Origin: Chloroflexota bacterium
GTDB taxonomy: Bacteria > Chloroflexota > Anaerolineae > Aggregatilineales > Phototrophicaceae
Assembly (NCBI GenBank): GCA_013388745.1
Contig: JACAER010000006.1
Coordinates: forward strand, 329,507-393,506
Direction of reading: 5' to 3'
Length of the DNA stretch: 64,000 nucleotides
The notes under the pieces were generated by a model. It was given only the letters and a program-made list of their open reading frames with translations. It had not been told where the DNA came from and ran no database searches. Shown piece by piece: positions 6,984-15,659 of this stretch (its first letter is position 1; each line of letters opens with the position of its first letter). The position numbers and the translations under genes were made by a program.

Positions 6984-8300
6984 ATGCTGCGCTTGATGAT
7001 TGTGTGCCTGTCCTGCCTGCTGATCTTCGCCGGCGCGGCGCTGGCCCAGGATGATTTGTTACCCGAAGACACTACGCTGGTCGAAAGCGTCGACGCCTTC
7101 GGCCTGCCCGCGCTGCTGGCTGTCGGCCGCCTCAGCAACCAGAATTCCGATCTTGCTTATACCAACATTACCCTCTTCGCCGAAGTTCTCGATGACGCCG
7201 GCACGCTCATCGGCGAAGGCTTTGGTTACCTCGTCAACGCCTGCGGCGCGGCGCTGGCCGATTTCGTCTTGCAGCCCGGCACGGCTCAGCCTTTCGCCGT
7301 CACGCTCGAACTGTATGAAGAAGGCACAACGCCCGCTAGCGTAGAGGTGATCGCGGAGGGCAGCCCCATCGCCCCCACAGACAGCGAAGCGCTCCTCTCA
7401 GAGAGCGTTTCCCAGATCACGACGGGCGAAGTCGTCACGCTTGAATGGATAGACGCGGGCACCCTGCGCTACGGTATCGGCTGCGCCAACCGCGTGTTTA
7501 CCATGCTCGATTGGTACAGCTATGATCTGTCTACGACACACACTCAGCCGATTGCGCATCCTAATGCCCAGAATATTACCGATGCCCTGCTGCGCCAGCT
7601 TCAACTCACCGACCCCGCAGACTACGCCCATTCATTTTTGACCTATTCGCCCACCGCCCGCCGCCTCGTCTACCAGACCGATCTCAACGTCGTTTTTAGC
7701 GCCGAGCCGGATGGTTCGTTCCGCCGCCTGATCGCCGAAGACATCTCGCGCTACAGCTTGCAGGGCTTCATCTGGCAGCCCAACGGCGTGTTTCTGGCCT
7801 ACTATTTCGGCTCCTACGGCGAACCCGTCCTGTACTTTACCGCCAACGTCGATGGTCAGCGCCTCAGCGATACCCTGTTCGAGGTGCTGCCTTCGCTCAT
7901 TGTGCCGGGCGTGCGCCCCGATGGCCGCGAAGTGGTGATTGCGGTTACGGTGGACGGCACTACCAGTTACTACCTGAAAGATGCCCTTTTCGACAGCAGC
8001 GAACTGTTGTTTGAAGGCGCGGCGCCCGGTAATAATTGGCCCGCCCCGGTCTATGCCGAGCGTGAAAACGGCAGTTTCATCTACCTCGTGCGCCCGCTCG
8101 ACGACCAACCGACTCTACAATGCTTCGATCTCCAGACACGCACATTGCACGACTTGACGCCGCTCCCGCTCAACCTGACGAGCGAGTCGCGCGCGTGGTC
8201 GTGGCTCGCGCCCGACACGTTCACGCTGGCGTTGGGCGCGAACGGCCCGCAGGGTGGCCTATGGTTAGTCGATTTACGCGCATTTGACGTATGTCAGTAG
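6984..8300 (+). CDS. Secreted protein with TolB/WD40-like propeller segments
   Basis: 438 residues. A clear signal peptide (hydrophobic core MIVCLSCLLIFAGAALA, likely cleavage after ALA) sends it across the membrane. Residues about 30-130 resemble a FxLyD-type beta domain (NSDLAYTNITLFAEVLDDAG, then EGFGYLVNACGAALADF). After about 155 come irregular propeller-like blades, for example LTYSPTARRLVYQTDLNVVF, FIWQPNGVFLAYYFGSYG and IVPGVRPDGREVVIAVTVDG. These resemble the PD40/TolB pattern S-P-D-G-x-x-I-A-F but are degenerate. Ribosome site GAGGAAA at 6973-6979. Probably an extracellular binding or display protein; no enzymatic motif seen. Confidence 0.6.
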   Translation: MLRLMIVCLSCLLIFAGAALAQDDLLPEDTTLVESVDAFGLPALLAVGRLSNQNSDLAYTNITLFAEVLDDAGTLIGEGFGYLVNACGAALADFVLQPGTAQPFAVTLELYEEGTTPASVEVIAEGSPIAPTDSEALLSESVSQITTGEVVTLEWIDAGTLRYGIGCANRVFTMLDWYSYDLSTTHTQPIAHPNAQNITDALLRQLQLTDPADYAHSFLTYSPTARRLVYQTDLNVVFSAEPDGSFRRLIAEDISRYSLQGFIWQPNGVFLAYYFGSYGEPVLYFTANVDGQRLSDTLFEVLPSLIVPGVRPDGREVVIAVTVDGTTSYYLKDALFDSSELLFEGAAPGNNWPAPVYAERENGSFIYLVRPLDDQPTLQCFDLQTRTLHDLTPLPLNLTSESRAWSWLAPDTFTLALGANGPQGGLWLVDLRAFDVCQ

Positions 8301-8383
8301 CCGCGGAGTGGGCCGCTGCGATAGACCTGTGGGCGTTTAGTGGTTAAAATACGCGCAGTGTTGTTCTAAGGAAAGTGCATTTT

Positions 8384-9229
8384 ATGCCAAACACGATTGC
8401 ACTTCTGACCGATTTTGGCACGCGAGACATTTACGTCGGCGCGATGAAAGGCGTTATCCAGCGCACCGCGCCGCAAACGACCGTGATCGACATCAGCCAC
8501 CATATTGAGGCGCAAAATGTGCGTCAGGCGGCCTTCGCCCTCCTGAATGCCTATCGTTATTTTGTCGAGGGCACCGTGTTTCTCATCGTTGTCGATCCCG
8601 GCGTGGGCAGCACGCGCAAGCCGATTGCTGTGCAGGCCGGCGCCTATATCTTCGTCGCGCCCGATAACGGCGTGCTGTCGTATGCGCTGGCCGATCTTCC
8701 AGAAATGCGCGCCTACGAACTGACCAACCCCAGCTTGTGGCTGCCCGAAACCAGCGCCACCTTTCACGGACGCGATGTTTTCGCGCCGGTGGCCGCCTAC
8801 TTGTCGGCGGGCATGGCGTTGGAAAACGTCGGTGACGCGCTGGAAAGCATCTTTACACTCCCGCCCCCGCAGCTCAGCGTCAGCGGCAAACGTGTACGCG
8901 GCGAAATCATGCATATTGACCGTTTCGGCAACATTATCAGCAGCATCGGCCAACTGCGCTGGCTTGCCCCAGATAAACTCACGCTCGACCCGCGCTTTGG
9001 CGATTCGCGCGTTCCCGTGCCTGTGCGCGCAACTGAAGCCCGCATCAAAATCGACACCACCGAAATCGAAGGCCTCAGCCGTGCCTACGCCGATGCCCCG
9101 CGCGGCACACTGCTGGCACTGGCGGGCAGCAACGGCTATCTGGAAATCGCCGTCAATCAAGGCAATGCGGCAGCGACCTTAGATGTCGTTGTCGGCGATC
9201 ATATCGACTTTACAGTAGGTGGCGCGTAA
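8384..9229 (+). CDS. S-adenosyl-L-methionine hydrolase (SAM hydroxide adenosyltransferase, DUF62)
   Basis: 281 residues from the ATG at 8384; AAGGA at 8368-8372 supports it, and a GTG at 8375 in the same frame is an alternative. The family signature is clear: LLTDFGTRDIYVGAMKGVI at the N-terminus, VIDISHHIEAQNVRQAAF, FLIVVDPGVGSTRKPIAV, PDNGVLSYAL, TFHGRDVFAPVAAYL, then MHIDRFGNIISSI in the C-terminal barrel. These trimeric enzymes use an activated water to split SAM into adenosine and methionine; relatives in the same fold are SAM halogenases. No halogenase-specific feature is evident. It abuts murA with no gap. Confidence 0.9.
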   Translation: MPNTIALLTDFGTRDIYVGAMKGVIQRTAPQTTVIDISHHIEAQNVRQAAFALLNAYRYFVEGTVFLIVVDPGVGSTRKPIAVQAGAYIFVAPDNGVLSYALADLPEMRAYELTNPSLWLPETSATFHGRDVFAPVAAYLSAGMALENVGDALESIFTLPPPQLSVSGKRVRGEIMHIDRFGNIISSIGQLRWLAPDKLTLDPRFGDSRVPVPVRATEARIKIDTTEIEGLSRAYADAPRGTLLALAGSNGYLEIAVNQGNAAATLDVVVGDHIDFTVGGA

Positions 9230-10570
9230 ATGCAGCAGTTTGTTATTCACGGCGGGCAGGCCCTTAACGGCGAAATGATCCCCAGCGGCAACAAAAACGC
9301 CGCGCTCAAAATGTTAGCCGCCTGCTTGCTCACCGATGAAGCGGTAATCCTGCGCAATGTCCCGGATATCGGCGATGTGCGTGTGATTATCAAGATCATG
9401 CAGGGGCTTGGCGCGCAGGTCAACTGGCTGGACGAACGCACGGTGCGTGTCCATGCCCACAACATAACGACGACCACGGTCGATCCCCTGCTGGCGCAAA
9501 AAATTCGCGCCAGCATCGTGCTGGCCGGGCCGATGCTGGGGCGCTGTGGGCGCTTGATTCTGCCCGCGCCGGGCGGCGATACAATCGTCCAGCGCCGGCT
9601 CGATACACACGTTATCGCTCTCAAAAAGCTCGGCGCAGAGATCGCATTTCGCGATGGCGTTTTTGATATGCGCGCCGAAAAGTTGATCGGCACGGATATT
9701 CTGCTCGACGAAGCCAGCGTGACCGCCACCGAAAACGCGCTGATGGCGGCGGTGCTGGCGCGCGGCACGACGGTGATTCGCAACGCTGCCAGCGAGCCGC
9801 ATGTGCAAGACCTGTGCCATATGCTCAATCAGCTTGGCGCGCAGATCGACGGCATCGGTTCGAATCGCCTGCTGATTCAAGGGGTAGAACGTTTGCACGG
9901 CGGTGAGGCGCGTGTCGGCGCGGATTATATCGAAGTCGGCAGTTTTATCGGCGCGGCGGCCATCACCAACGGCACGCTGCGCATCAAAGACGCCGATCCG
10001 CAGCATCTGGACATGATCGCGCTGGTCTTCGCCAGGTTGGGCGTGACCTGGCAAACCGAAGGGCAGGACATCATCGTCCCTGCCGGCCAGGATTTGACAG
10101 TCGCGCCGGATCTCGGCAACCGCATTCCGGTGGTGCGCGCGCAGCCCTGGCCGGCGTTTCCTTCGGACTTGATGAGCATCGCCATTGTTGTCGCTACCCA
10201 GAGCGCCGGCGCGCTGCTTTTCCACGAGTGGATGTACGAAAGCCGCTTCTTTTTTACCGATAAACTGGCATTGATGGGCGCGCGCATTACGCTGTGTGAC
10301 CCGCATCGCATCCTCGTGCAGGGGCCAACACGCCTGGTCGCCGTGCCCAACATCAGCAGCCCGGACATCCGCGCGGGTATGGCGCTGCTGCTGGCGGCGC
10401 TGGCCGCCAAGGGCGAAACACGCATTTCCAATATCCAACAGATTGATCGCGGTTACGAACGGGTAGACGCCAAACTCGCGGCGCTCGGCGCGCATATCGA
10501 GCGCATCGAGGACAAAAGCGGCGCCTCTCTGACCGAAACGCAGGAAACTCGGTTTTTCGGCAACGCCTGA
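9230..10570 (+). CDS. murA: UDP-N-acetylglucosamine 1-carboxyvinyltransferase (MurA-type), Asp in place of catalytic Cys
   Basis: 446 residues, a little longer than the usual 420-430. MurA transfers enolpyruvate from PEP to UDP-GlcNAc, the first committed step of peptidoglycan synthesis, in the cytoplasm. The substrate-binding Lys is in SGNKNAALK (K22). The loop that normally reads GGCAIG reads GGDTIV, placing Asp117 where most MurA enzymes have the PEP-reactive Cys. The conserved FPSD Asp and an ISSPDIRAGMALLLAALAA Arg near the end are present, as is MYESRFFFTDKL. An Asp here occurs naturally in mycobacterial and chlamydial MurA and confers fosfomycin insensitivity. The gene starts one base after the SAM hydrolase stop, with AGGTGG as ribosome site, and is 10 nt upstream of kptA. 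Confidence 0.88.
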   Translation: MQQFVIHGGQALNGEMIPSGNKNAALKMLAACLLTDEAVILRNVPDIGDVRVIIKIMQGLGAQVNWLDERTVRVHAHNITTTTVDPLLAQKIRASIVLAGPMLGRCGRLILPAPGGDTIVQRRLDTHVIALKKLGAEIAFRDGVFDMRAEKLIGTDILLDEASVTATENALMAAVLARGTTVIRNAASEPHVQDLCHMLNQLGAQIDGIGSNRLLIQGVERLHGGEARVGADYIEVGSFIGAAAITNGTLRIKDADPQHLDMIALVFARLGVTWQTEGQDIIVPAGQDLTVAPDLGNRIPVVRAQPWPAFPSDLMSIAIVVATQSAGALLFHEWMYESRFFFTDKLALMGARITLCDPHRILVQGPTRLVAVPNISSPDIRAGMALLLAALAAKGETRISNIQQIDRGYERVDAKLAALGAHIERIEDKSGASLTETQETRFFGNA

Positions 10571-10580
10571 GCGCATTTTT

Positions 10581-11135
10581 ATGCCCCAATTGGCGCGCCT
10601 CTCCAAATTCCTGGCGCTGCTGCTGCGCCACAAAGCCGCAGATTTTGGGCTGGCGCTGGATGAAAACGGCTTTGCTGACGTGACTCTGGTCTGGCAGCAA
10701 ATCGAAAAACGCTATCGTGGGCAGTTCAGCTACGAGGATTTGCTGCGCGTGGTCGCGGGCGACGAAAGCGGCAAAAAACGCTACGAAATCGTCGATAGCC
10801 GTATCCGCGCCCTCTTCGGGCACAGCAGCGGTGTTACACCAGTCCGTTACCCGCCTGTCGCGCCGCCAGAAATACTGTATCATGGCACAACACAAGCAGC
10901 ATTGAACATCATTCGCCAGCAGGGACTTAAGGCGCAGCGCCGCCAGTATGTGCATTTCGCCACCAGCGTTGAACGCGCGCAAATTGTCGCCGCGCGCCAC
11001 CGTGACGCCATCGTTGTTTTGCGCATTCGCGCTTTAGAAGCGCAGCAGGCGGGCATCGTCTTTTTCCACCCGGAAAGCGAACATTATCTGGCGCGCAGCC
11101 TACCGCCGCAGTTCATCGATTTCCCCGCCGTCTGA
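10581..11135 (+). CDS. kptA: RNA 2'-phosphotransferase (Tpt1/KptA)
   Basis: 184 residues, normal for the family. Tpt1/KptA removes an internal RNA 2'-phosphate by transfer to NAD+, giving ADP-ribose 1'',2''-cyclic phosphate. Motifs in order: LSKFLALLLRHKAADFGLAL with the catalytic Arg-His pair, YEDLLRVVAGDESGKKRYEI, IRALFGHSSG (family usually R-A-x-Q-G-H-S), ILYHGTT, GLKAQRRQYVHFATS and an FFHPESEHYLARSLPP end. The Gln of the usual RANQGHS loop is replaced. Bacteria lack tRNA splicing of the yeast kind, so the physiological role is uncertain. It lies 10 nt after murA and overlaps the convergent glycosyltransferase gene by 23 bp. Confidence 0.9.
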   Translation: MPQLARLSKFLALLLRHKAADFGLALDENGFADVTLVWQQIEKRYRGQFSYEDLLRVVAGDESGKKRYEIVDSRIRALFGHSSGVTPVRYPPVAPPEILYHGTTQAALNIIRQQGLKAQRRQYVHFATSVERAQIVAARHRDAIVVLRIRALEAQQAGIVFFHPESEHYLARSLPPQFIDFPAV

Positions 11136-12312
11136 CACGGCGGCGAAACAAACGCTTGCGCGGCGGATTTTGCACCAGGGGGCGCTGTGCATAGTCCCAG
11201 ATTTCGCCTGCGATGTCCCATACGGCCTCCGGGCGTGCCAGATGCCGCGCGCGTTCCGCCAGGCGCTGCAATTCGCCGGGGCCTTTCGCCAGCCACGAAG
11301 AAACGGCTTCGGCCACCTGTTCGGGCGTCGGCGCGAAAACGCCCGCGTCGTTATCGGTGACGTAAGTGACGTTGCCTTCTTCCTGTCCCGGAATCGCGTC
11401 GCTGATTATCAGCGGCAGACCGGCGATACAGGCCTCGCTGATTGTCGCCGGGCCGGCTTTCGTCACCAGCACGTCGGCGGCAGCCATTAAGCGCGGCATA
11501 TTCGTGACAAATGGATAGGCAATTACAGGCGTATTCCAGGCAGTGGTATCCAGTTTTTCTTTCAGCGCTTTGTTGCGTCCGGCCACCACGATCAATTGAC
11601 ACTGCGCCGTGCGCGCATTGATGGCCTGCACTGTCTGATAGACCGGCCCCATGCCATCGCCGCCGTAGACCATCAGCACCGCAGGTCTATCGATGGCCCA
11701 GCCCAATTCTTTACGCGCAGAAGCTTTGTCGGTCAGCGCTTCGGCAAAATGAGGATGCACGGGCAGCCCTGTAACACGCATCTGTTCCGCGCGCATCCCG
11801 TTTTGCAGTCCGGCATCGAAGGCCGGCTGTGTCGGCACGAGGCAGCGGTCTACGCGCGCATCCCACCACGCCACATGGCCGGATACCAGATCGGTGACGA
11901 CTGTCATGAAGGCCGGCCTCTGCTCCAATTTATACAGCATATCCAGCATGGGACGATTGACGAGCGGATGCACCGAGACAATCAGATCGGCGGGATGCTC
12001 GCGCAGCAGCCGCTTAAAGCCGCGTTCAATGCCCAGCGCGAAATACACGCCGCGCGTCAGGGCGCGCGCGCGCCCGCCTTTGTTCGACATCTTAAAGATT
12101 AGCGCATACGAACGTTTGCTGTTGTTCACCAGCCAGGGATAGATTTCGGGAAATTTGTTGATCGGGTAGGGCGAATAATGCCGGAAGACATCGACAATAT
12201 CGACGAATACCTGTTCTCTGCCGTACAGTCGATAGAGGGCTTCCTCAATGGCTTCGGCGGCGGCGCGATGCCCCCCCCCGGTATCTGACATCAAAATCAG
12301 TATGCGTTTCAT
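11113..12312 (-). CDS. MGDG synthase-like glycosyltransferase (GT28 family)
   Basis: 399 residues. N-terminal domain: ILILMSDTGGGHRAAAEAIE (the G-G-G-H loop typical of MGDG synthases and MurG relatives), then IVDVFRHYSPYPIN and LIVSVHPLVNRPML. C-terminal nucleotide-sugar domain: VLMVYGGDGMGPVY, IAYPFVTNMPRLMAAADVLV, then TKAGPATISEACIAGLPLII, with the family's K-x-G-x-x-T-x-x-E pattern, and PGQEEGNVTYV. Family members add galactose or glucose to diacylglycerol, or act on related lipids, at the cytoplasmic membrane face. The C-terminus is very basic (about 18 residues), suited to membrane contact. AAGGA precedes the ATG. Donor sugar cannot be read from sequence. Confidence 0.85.
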   Translation of the reverse strand: MKRILILMSDTGGGHRAAAEAIEEALYRLYGREQVFVDIVDVFRHYSPYPINKFPEIYPWLVNNSKRSYALIFKMSNKGGRARALTRGVYFALGIERGFKRLLREHPADLIVSVHPLVNRPMLDMLYKLEQRPAFMTVVTDLVSGHVAWWDARVDRCLVPTQPAFDAGLQNGMRAEQMRVTGLPVHPHFAEALTDKASARKELGWAIDRPAVLMVYGGDGMGPVYQTVQAINARTAQCQLIVVAGRNKALKEKLDTTAWNTPVIAYPFVTNMPRLMAAADVLVTKAGPATISEACIAGLPLIISDAIPGQEEGNVTYVTDNDAGVFAPTPEQVAEAVSSWLAKGPGELQRLAERARHLARPEAVWDIAGEIWDYAQRPLVQNPPRKRLFRRRVRRRGNR

Positions 12313-12455
12313 GCAAAATCCTTAGCAACCTGCGCCGCGCTCAGCTTGTTCACCCTTAATAACACCAAGCGCGCCAAAATGAGGTGAAGTTGCCTTATAC
12401 TACCACGCGATATGTTATACTGAACACGTCACCAACTAGACCTGAGGAGCAGGCG

Positions 12456-13121
12456 TTGCTTACCCAGTTATTGACCGGCAGACTCTCGATTGAATACTTT
12501 ATCTCGTTCATTATCGCCCTGACTCTGGCGATGACCATCCACGAATTTGCCCACAATTATATCGGCTACCGCATGGGCGATCCCAACCCGCAGCGCACGG
12601 GACGTTTGACGCTCAACCCGCTGGTGCATATCTACTGGCCGGGCTGGCTGATGTTCATTATTCTGGGCTTCGGTATTCTGGGCTTCGCGCCGATTGACTG
12701 GCGGCGGATGCCGATCGAAAATCGGCGCTGGCGCTGGCTGGCTGCGGTGGCTGCCGGCCCGCTTTCGAACCTGCTGCTGGCGCTCATTATCGCGCTCATT
12801 CTGCGCATCATTGGTGTAGGAAATCTGGTTGAAATCTCGCGGTTCGTCGTTACCTTGTTGATTGTCATTGTCAGCGTAAATGTGCTGCTGTTTGTCTTTA
12901 ATCTGCTGCCGCTGTTCCCTATCGACGGCTGGCAGATCGTCTGGACGCTGCTGCCGCCCGACCTGGCCTATACGTGGGATCGTTACAAGGAATATACGCA
13001 GTACGCCTTTTTCGGGCTGCTGCTGCTCAGCTTTTTGCCCGGCGGCGTGATTCCCAACGTGTTCGGTTTGCTGATCGGCCAACCGGTCGATTTTCTGACA
13101 AACCTGCTGCTCGGCTTTTAA
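12456..13121 (+). CDS. Site-2 protease family (M50) membrane metallopeptidase
   Basis: 221 residues from a TTG at 12456. I chose this start because GAGGAG (12444-12449) lies six bases before it; an in-frame ATG at 12384 would precede a plausible TATACT -10 element (12416-12421). The zinc motif is TIHEFAHNYIG (H-E-x-x-H) in the first membrane segment. The second metal ligand lies in NLLPLFPIDGW, matching the family's N-x-x-P-x-x-P-x-D-G. A total of about five hydrophobic segments is present. Such proteins cleave substrates inside the membrane, often anti-sigma factors, but many members of this short rhomboid-sized group have no known target. It is followed closely by an HD hydrolase gene. Confidence 0.85.
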   Translation: MLTQLLTGRLSIEYFISFIIALTLAMTIHEFAHNYIGYRMGDPNPQRTGRLTLNPLVHIYWPGWLMFIILGFGILGFAPIDWRRMPIENRRWRWLAAVAAGPLSNLLLALIIALILRIIGVGNLVEISRFVVTLLIVIVSVNVLLFVFNLLPLFPIDGWQIVWTLLPPDLAYTWDRYKEYTQYAFFGLLLLSFLPGGVIPNVFGLLIGQPVDFLTNLLLGF

Positions 13122-13139
13122 GTCGCCCACTCAACGGCT

Positions 13140-13667
13140 ATGTTCAACGCCGCAGTGTATCGTTTCCGGCAGGGTATTCTCTCGCTTTTTGCGCCGCTAC
13201 GCCCGCTCGATCTCAGCCTGGCCGCGCGCTATCTGAACTCTGAGCAGATGGCATTATTCGAGCGTTTTCGGCGCGGGGAACAGTTGCACAGCCTGAATGT
13301 GCTGCGCAGCGTGCTGGCACAAGGCGAGACGCCGCCTGAGCTGGCTGTTGCGGCGCTGCTGCACGACATCGGCAAAGTGCGCTTTCCGCTGCGCACGTGG
13401 CAGAAGACGCTGGCGGTGCTGGTGCGGGCGTTTGCGCCGCCGCTGTTCCAGCGTTGGAGCGCGGGGGAATATACCGATTTGTGGCGGCGGCCTTTCGTCG
13501 TGCGCGTGTATCATCCGATTTGGGGGGCGGAACTAGCGGCGAAGACGGGCGCAGCGCCCACGACGCTGTGGCTGATCGCGCATCATCAGGATAAAGCGGT
13601 AGACTGGGCGCGGCATCCTGCGGTGGAGCTGCTGCGGCGCTTGCAGGCGGCGGATAATCGCAATTAG
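13140..13667 (+). CDS. HD-domain phosphohydrolase
   Basis: 175 residues. Metal-binding HD signature: EQLHSLNVLRSVL (first His), ALLHDIGKVRFPL (His-Asp pair), YHPIWGAELAAKTG and IAHHQDKAV, ending with RLQAADNRN (last Asp). This is the HDc arrangement used by phosphatases and phosphodiesterases acting on nucleotides or cyclic dinucleotides. The N-terminal 50 residues contain a helical segment that may face the membrane (FRQGILSLFAPLRPLDLSL). It begins 18 nt after the site-2 protease stop codon and is probably cotranscribed. Substrate unknown. Confidence 0.8.
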   Translation: MFNAAVYRFRQGILSLFAPLRPLDLSLAARYLNSEQMALFERFRRGEQLHSLNVLRSVLAQGETPPELAVAALLHDIGKVRFPLRTWQKTLAVLVRAFAPPLFQRWSAGEYTDLWRRPFVVRVYHPIWGAELAAKTGAAPTTLWLIAHHQDKAVDWARHPAVELLRRLQAADNRN

Positions 13668-13813
13668 CGGCGGGTTGACCTATGCTGATTGTGCCCTATT
13701 CGAGCCAGTCATATTTCGCGCAAGAAGCCGGCTTTCGTTAGAATGGTTTTAAGGAAGTGCAAAAAGTGTTATTCCTTTTCTTTTGGAACATGATGAGTTG
13801 AAAGCAAAACACG

Positions 13814-14842
13814 ATGGCAACGATTACAGTGGGCATTCTGGGATTGGGGCGCATGGGCGCGTCGCTGGGGCTGGCGCTGCGGCGCTACAATGCCAGCAAA
13901 GGCGCGCAGCACCAGTTCAAAATCACGGCTTACGAGCGGCGCGGCGCTGTCCAGCAGGAAGCGCGCAAGTTTAACCCGGCAGATGAATATATCAACAGTC
14001 CGTTTAACGCCGTGCGCGAAAAAGATATCGTGGTGCTGGCGCTGCCATACAGCGATGTGCAATCGATGTACGAAGTGTTAGGACGCGAACTGCGTCCCGG
14101 CGGCGTGGTTTTTGATACCTCGTCAATCAAAAGCCCGTCGCTGGGCTGGGCGCAAAAATATCTGCCGTCTGAAGTCTACATGGTGGGCATCACGCCAGTG
14201 CTGAACCCGCGCCTGCTCTACACGAGCGTAGACGAAACCGCCGCCGCGCGCGAAGACCTGTTCGATAACGGGTTGATGCTGCTGATGCCCGGCATTGGCT
14301 GCGCGAAAGAAGCGGTGGAATTGGCGACGGATTTCGGCCAATTGTTGGGCGCCAAATCGCACTTTATCGATCCGGCGGAGCACGATGGGCTGATGGCGGC
14401 CACCGATGGCCTGCCTGCGCTGCTGGGCGTGTTGTTCTACCATATGCTGCGCAGCAGTCCCGGATGGAACGATGGGCAGCGGCTCACGAACCCGGCGTTC
14501 GCCTATCTCACACATCATCTCTACGACACGCATCCCGACGATCTGCGCGACGTGTTCATGCACAACCGCGACAATATGCTGCGCTATCTCGATGCGATGC
14601 TGAGCACGCTGCGCAATTTCCGGCAGGCGCTGGCGCAAAATGACCGGAACGCGGTCGAAGCGGCAGTGGTAGACAGCGCGCTGGATTATGAAAAGTGGCT
14701 GAACCGCCGCACAAAAAATGAGTGGGACGAAAAAGATGCTCTGGGCAAAGCCGCGTCAGCCGCCGGTGATATTGTCACCGGCTTGTTCGGCACGTATTTG
14801 GGCAACCGGCTGCGCGGCAAAAAAGACGACGAGAAAAAATGA
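13814..14842 (+). CDS. Prephenate dehydrogenase-like NAD(P)-dependent oxidoreductase
   Basis: 342 residues. The N-terminal Rossmann fold is clear: TVGILGLGRMGASLGLALRR, KDIVVLALPYSDVQSMYEVL, GVVFDTSSIKSP and a GITPVLNP turn. The middle, KEAVELATDFGQLLGAKSHF followed by DPAEHDGLMAATDGLPALL, mirrors the TyrA pattern in which His sits in the A-x-x-H-D motif. The C-terminus (about residues 300-342) is charged and lacks an ACT domain. TyrA oxidatively decarboxylates prephenate or arogenate in tyrosine synthesis. The C-terminal dimer helices are divergent and the gene is away from aromatic genes, so a different substrate is possible. Confidence 0.65.
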   Translation: MATITVGILGLGRMGASLGLALRRYNASKGAQHQFKITAYERRGAVQQEARKFNPADEYINSPFNAVREKDIVVLALPYSDVQSMYEVLGRELRPGGVVFDTSSIKSPSLGWAQKYLPSEVYMVGITPVLNPRLLYTSVDETAAAREDLFDNGLMLLMPGIGCAKEAVELATDFGQLLGAKSHFIDPAEHDGLMAATDGLPALLGVLFYHMLRSSPGWNDGQRLTNPAFAYLTHHLYDTHPDDLRDVFMHNRDNMLRYLDAMLSTLRNFRQALAQNDRNAVEAAVVDSALDYEKWLNRRTKNEWDEKDALGKAASAAGDIVTGLFGTYLGNRLRGKKDDEKK

Positions 14843-14846
14843 GACA

Positions 14847-14865
14847 GAGGGGCGCACGGCCCCTC
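14847..14865. terminator. Hairpin between convergent genes
   Basis: 7-bp stem GAGGGGC / GCCCCTC with a 5-base loop, lying in the 27-bp gap between the prephenate-dehydrogenase-like gene and the convergent TIR gene. On the minus strand a run of six T's follows after a few bases; on the plus strand no T tract follows, so it would act mainly on leftward transcripts. Confidence 0.5.
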
Positions 14866-14869
14866 ATGG

Positions 14870-15502
14870 CTATTGATTGAGCGCCTGGATCATCTGACGG
14901 AAGGTTATTTTGTAATCGCCGCTGGAAAAATCGAAACGCTGGCTGCGCCGTAATTCGTCGGGCGGCGGCGCCTGATCGACAAGCGCGATCACCACAGGTT
15001 TGCGCTTTTCGCGGAAGAAGCGCCAGGCCGCAGTGATCGTATCTTCGGCGGCGCTCTGCGGGGAAAGCACGAAGACCATGCGCGCGCATTCTTTGAGCGC
15101 GGGATGGACACCACCCGCCCAATTAACGTCTTCACCCTCGCTGCCGTGTATCCAGTTAGCGATTCCCGCTTTTTGCAGGTCATCGGCCAACTGTTCGGCA
15201 AAAGGCAGATCAGCGCCCGCGCAGGCGATATAAACCGTATCCTGCGACAATTTGGCGCGCGTATTATTGGCGACCTTGACTGCCGCCGGACGGTTGTTGG
15301 GATCATGGGCGCTGGTTTTGCCCATGCGGAAGACCGTCCCCCCGCACGAAGGACACTCGCCGCGCATGGCCGGCATCCCCTTGCGCGTCCAGACCGGCAT
15401 TGGGTTTTCCATGATGACTGTCTCGCGGCAGCGCACGCAATAGGCTTCTATGTGCTCGTCGTCGTCTTCGATTGCGAACAGATCGTCGTCTTCATAATTC
15501 AC
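14870..15502 (-). CDS. Zinc-ribbon (DUF5679-like) plus TIR domain fusion protein
   Basis: 210 residues from a GTG at 15502, preceded by GGAGG at ideal spacing. After an acidic leader, residues about 18-55 form a treble-clef ribbon: YCVRCRETVIMENP and GMPAMRGECPSCGGTVFR, matching DUF5679. Residues about 85-205 fit a TIR domain: DTVYIACAGADLPFAEQLAD, GIANWIHGSEGEDVNWAG, ECARMVFVLSPQSAAED and REKRKPVVIALVD. By alignment to TIR_2 proteins, the position of the NADase Glu (R-E-W context) is Ala here (TAAWRFF), so enzymatic activity looks doubtful. No partner defence gene is adjacent. Probably a cytoplasmic adaptor or signalling protein; it diverges from a Ser/Thr kinase gene. Confidence 0.75.
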   Translation of the reverse strand: MNYEDDDLFAIEDDDEHIEAYCVRCRETVIMENPMPVWTRKGMPAMRGECPSCGGTVFRMGKTSAHDPNNRPAAVKVANNTRAKLSQDTVYIACAGADLPFAEQLADDLQKAGIANWIHGSEGEDVNWAGGVHPALKECARMVFVLSPQSAAEDTITAAWRFFREKRKPVVIALVDQAPPPDELRRSQRFDFSSGDYKITFRQMIQALNQ

Positions 15503-15659
15503 GCGCGTTCCTCCTTCGCACATTTGTTTGCATTATAGCGTGTTTAGGCTGCAAATTGCTATAAGGTCTGCACGTTGGCCGCGCCATCTGTCCCCGTCAT
15601 GATTATGCGGTTATAATCGTGGGAAGATCGTATTCGCCATCTTCTCGCAAGGCAGGCGC

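Noticed and set aside
12384..12455. Upstream ATG start for the site-2 protease
   Set aside because: No ribosome site before it, and a TATACT element lies between it and the GAGGAG-supported TTG start.
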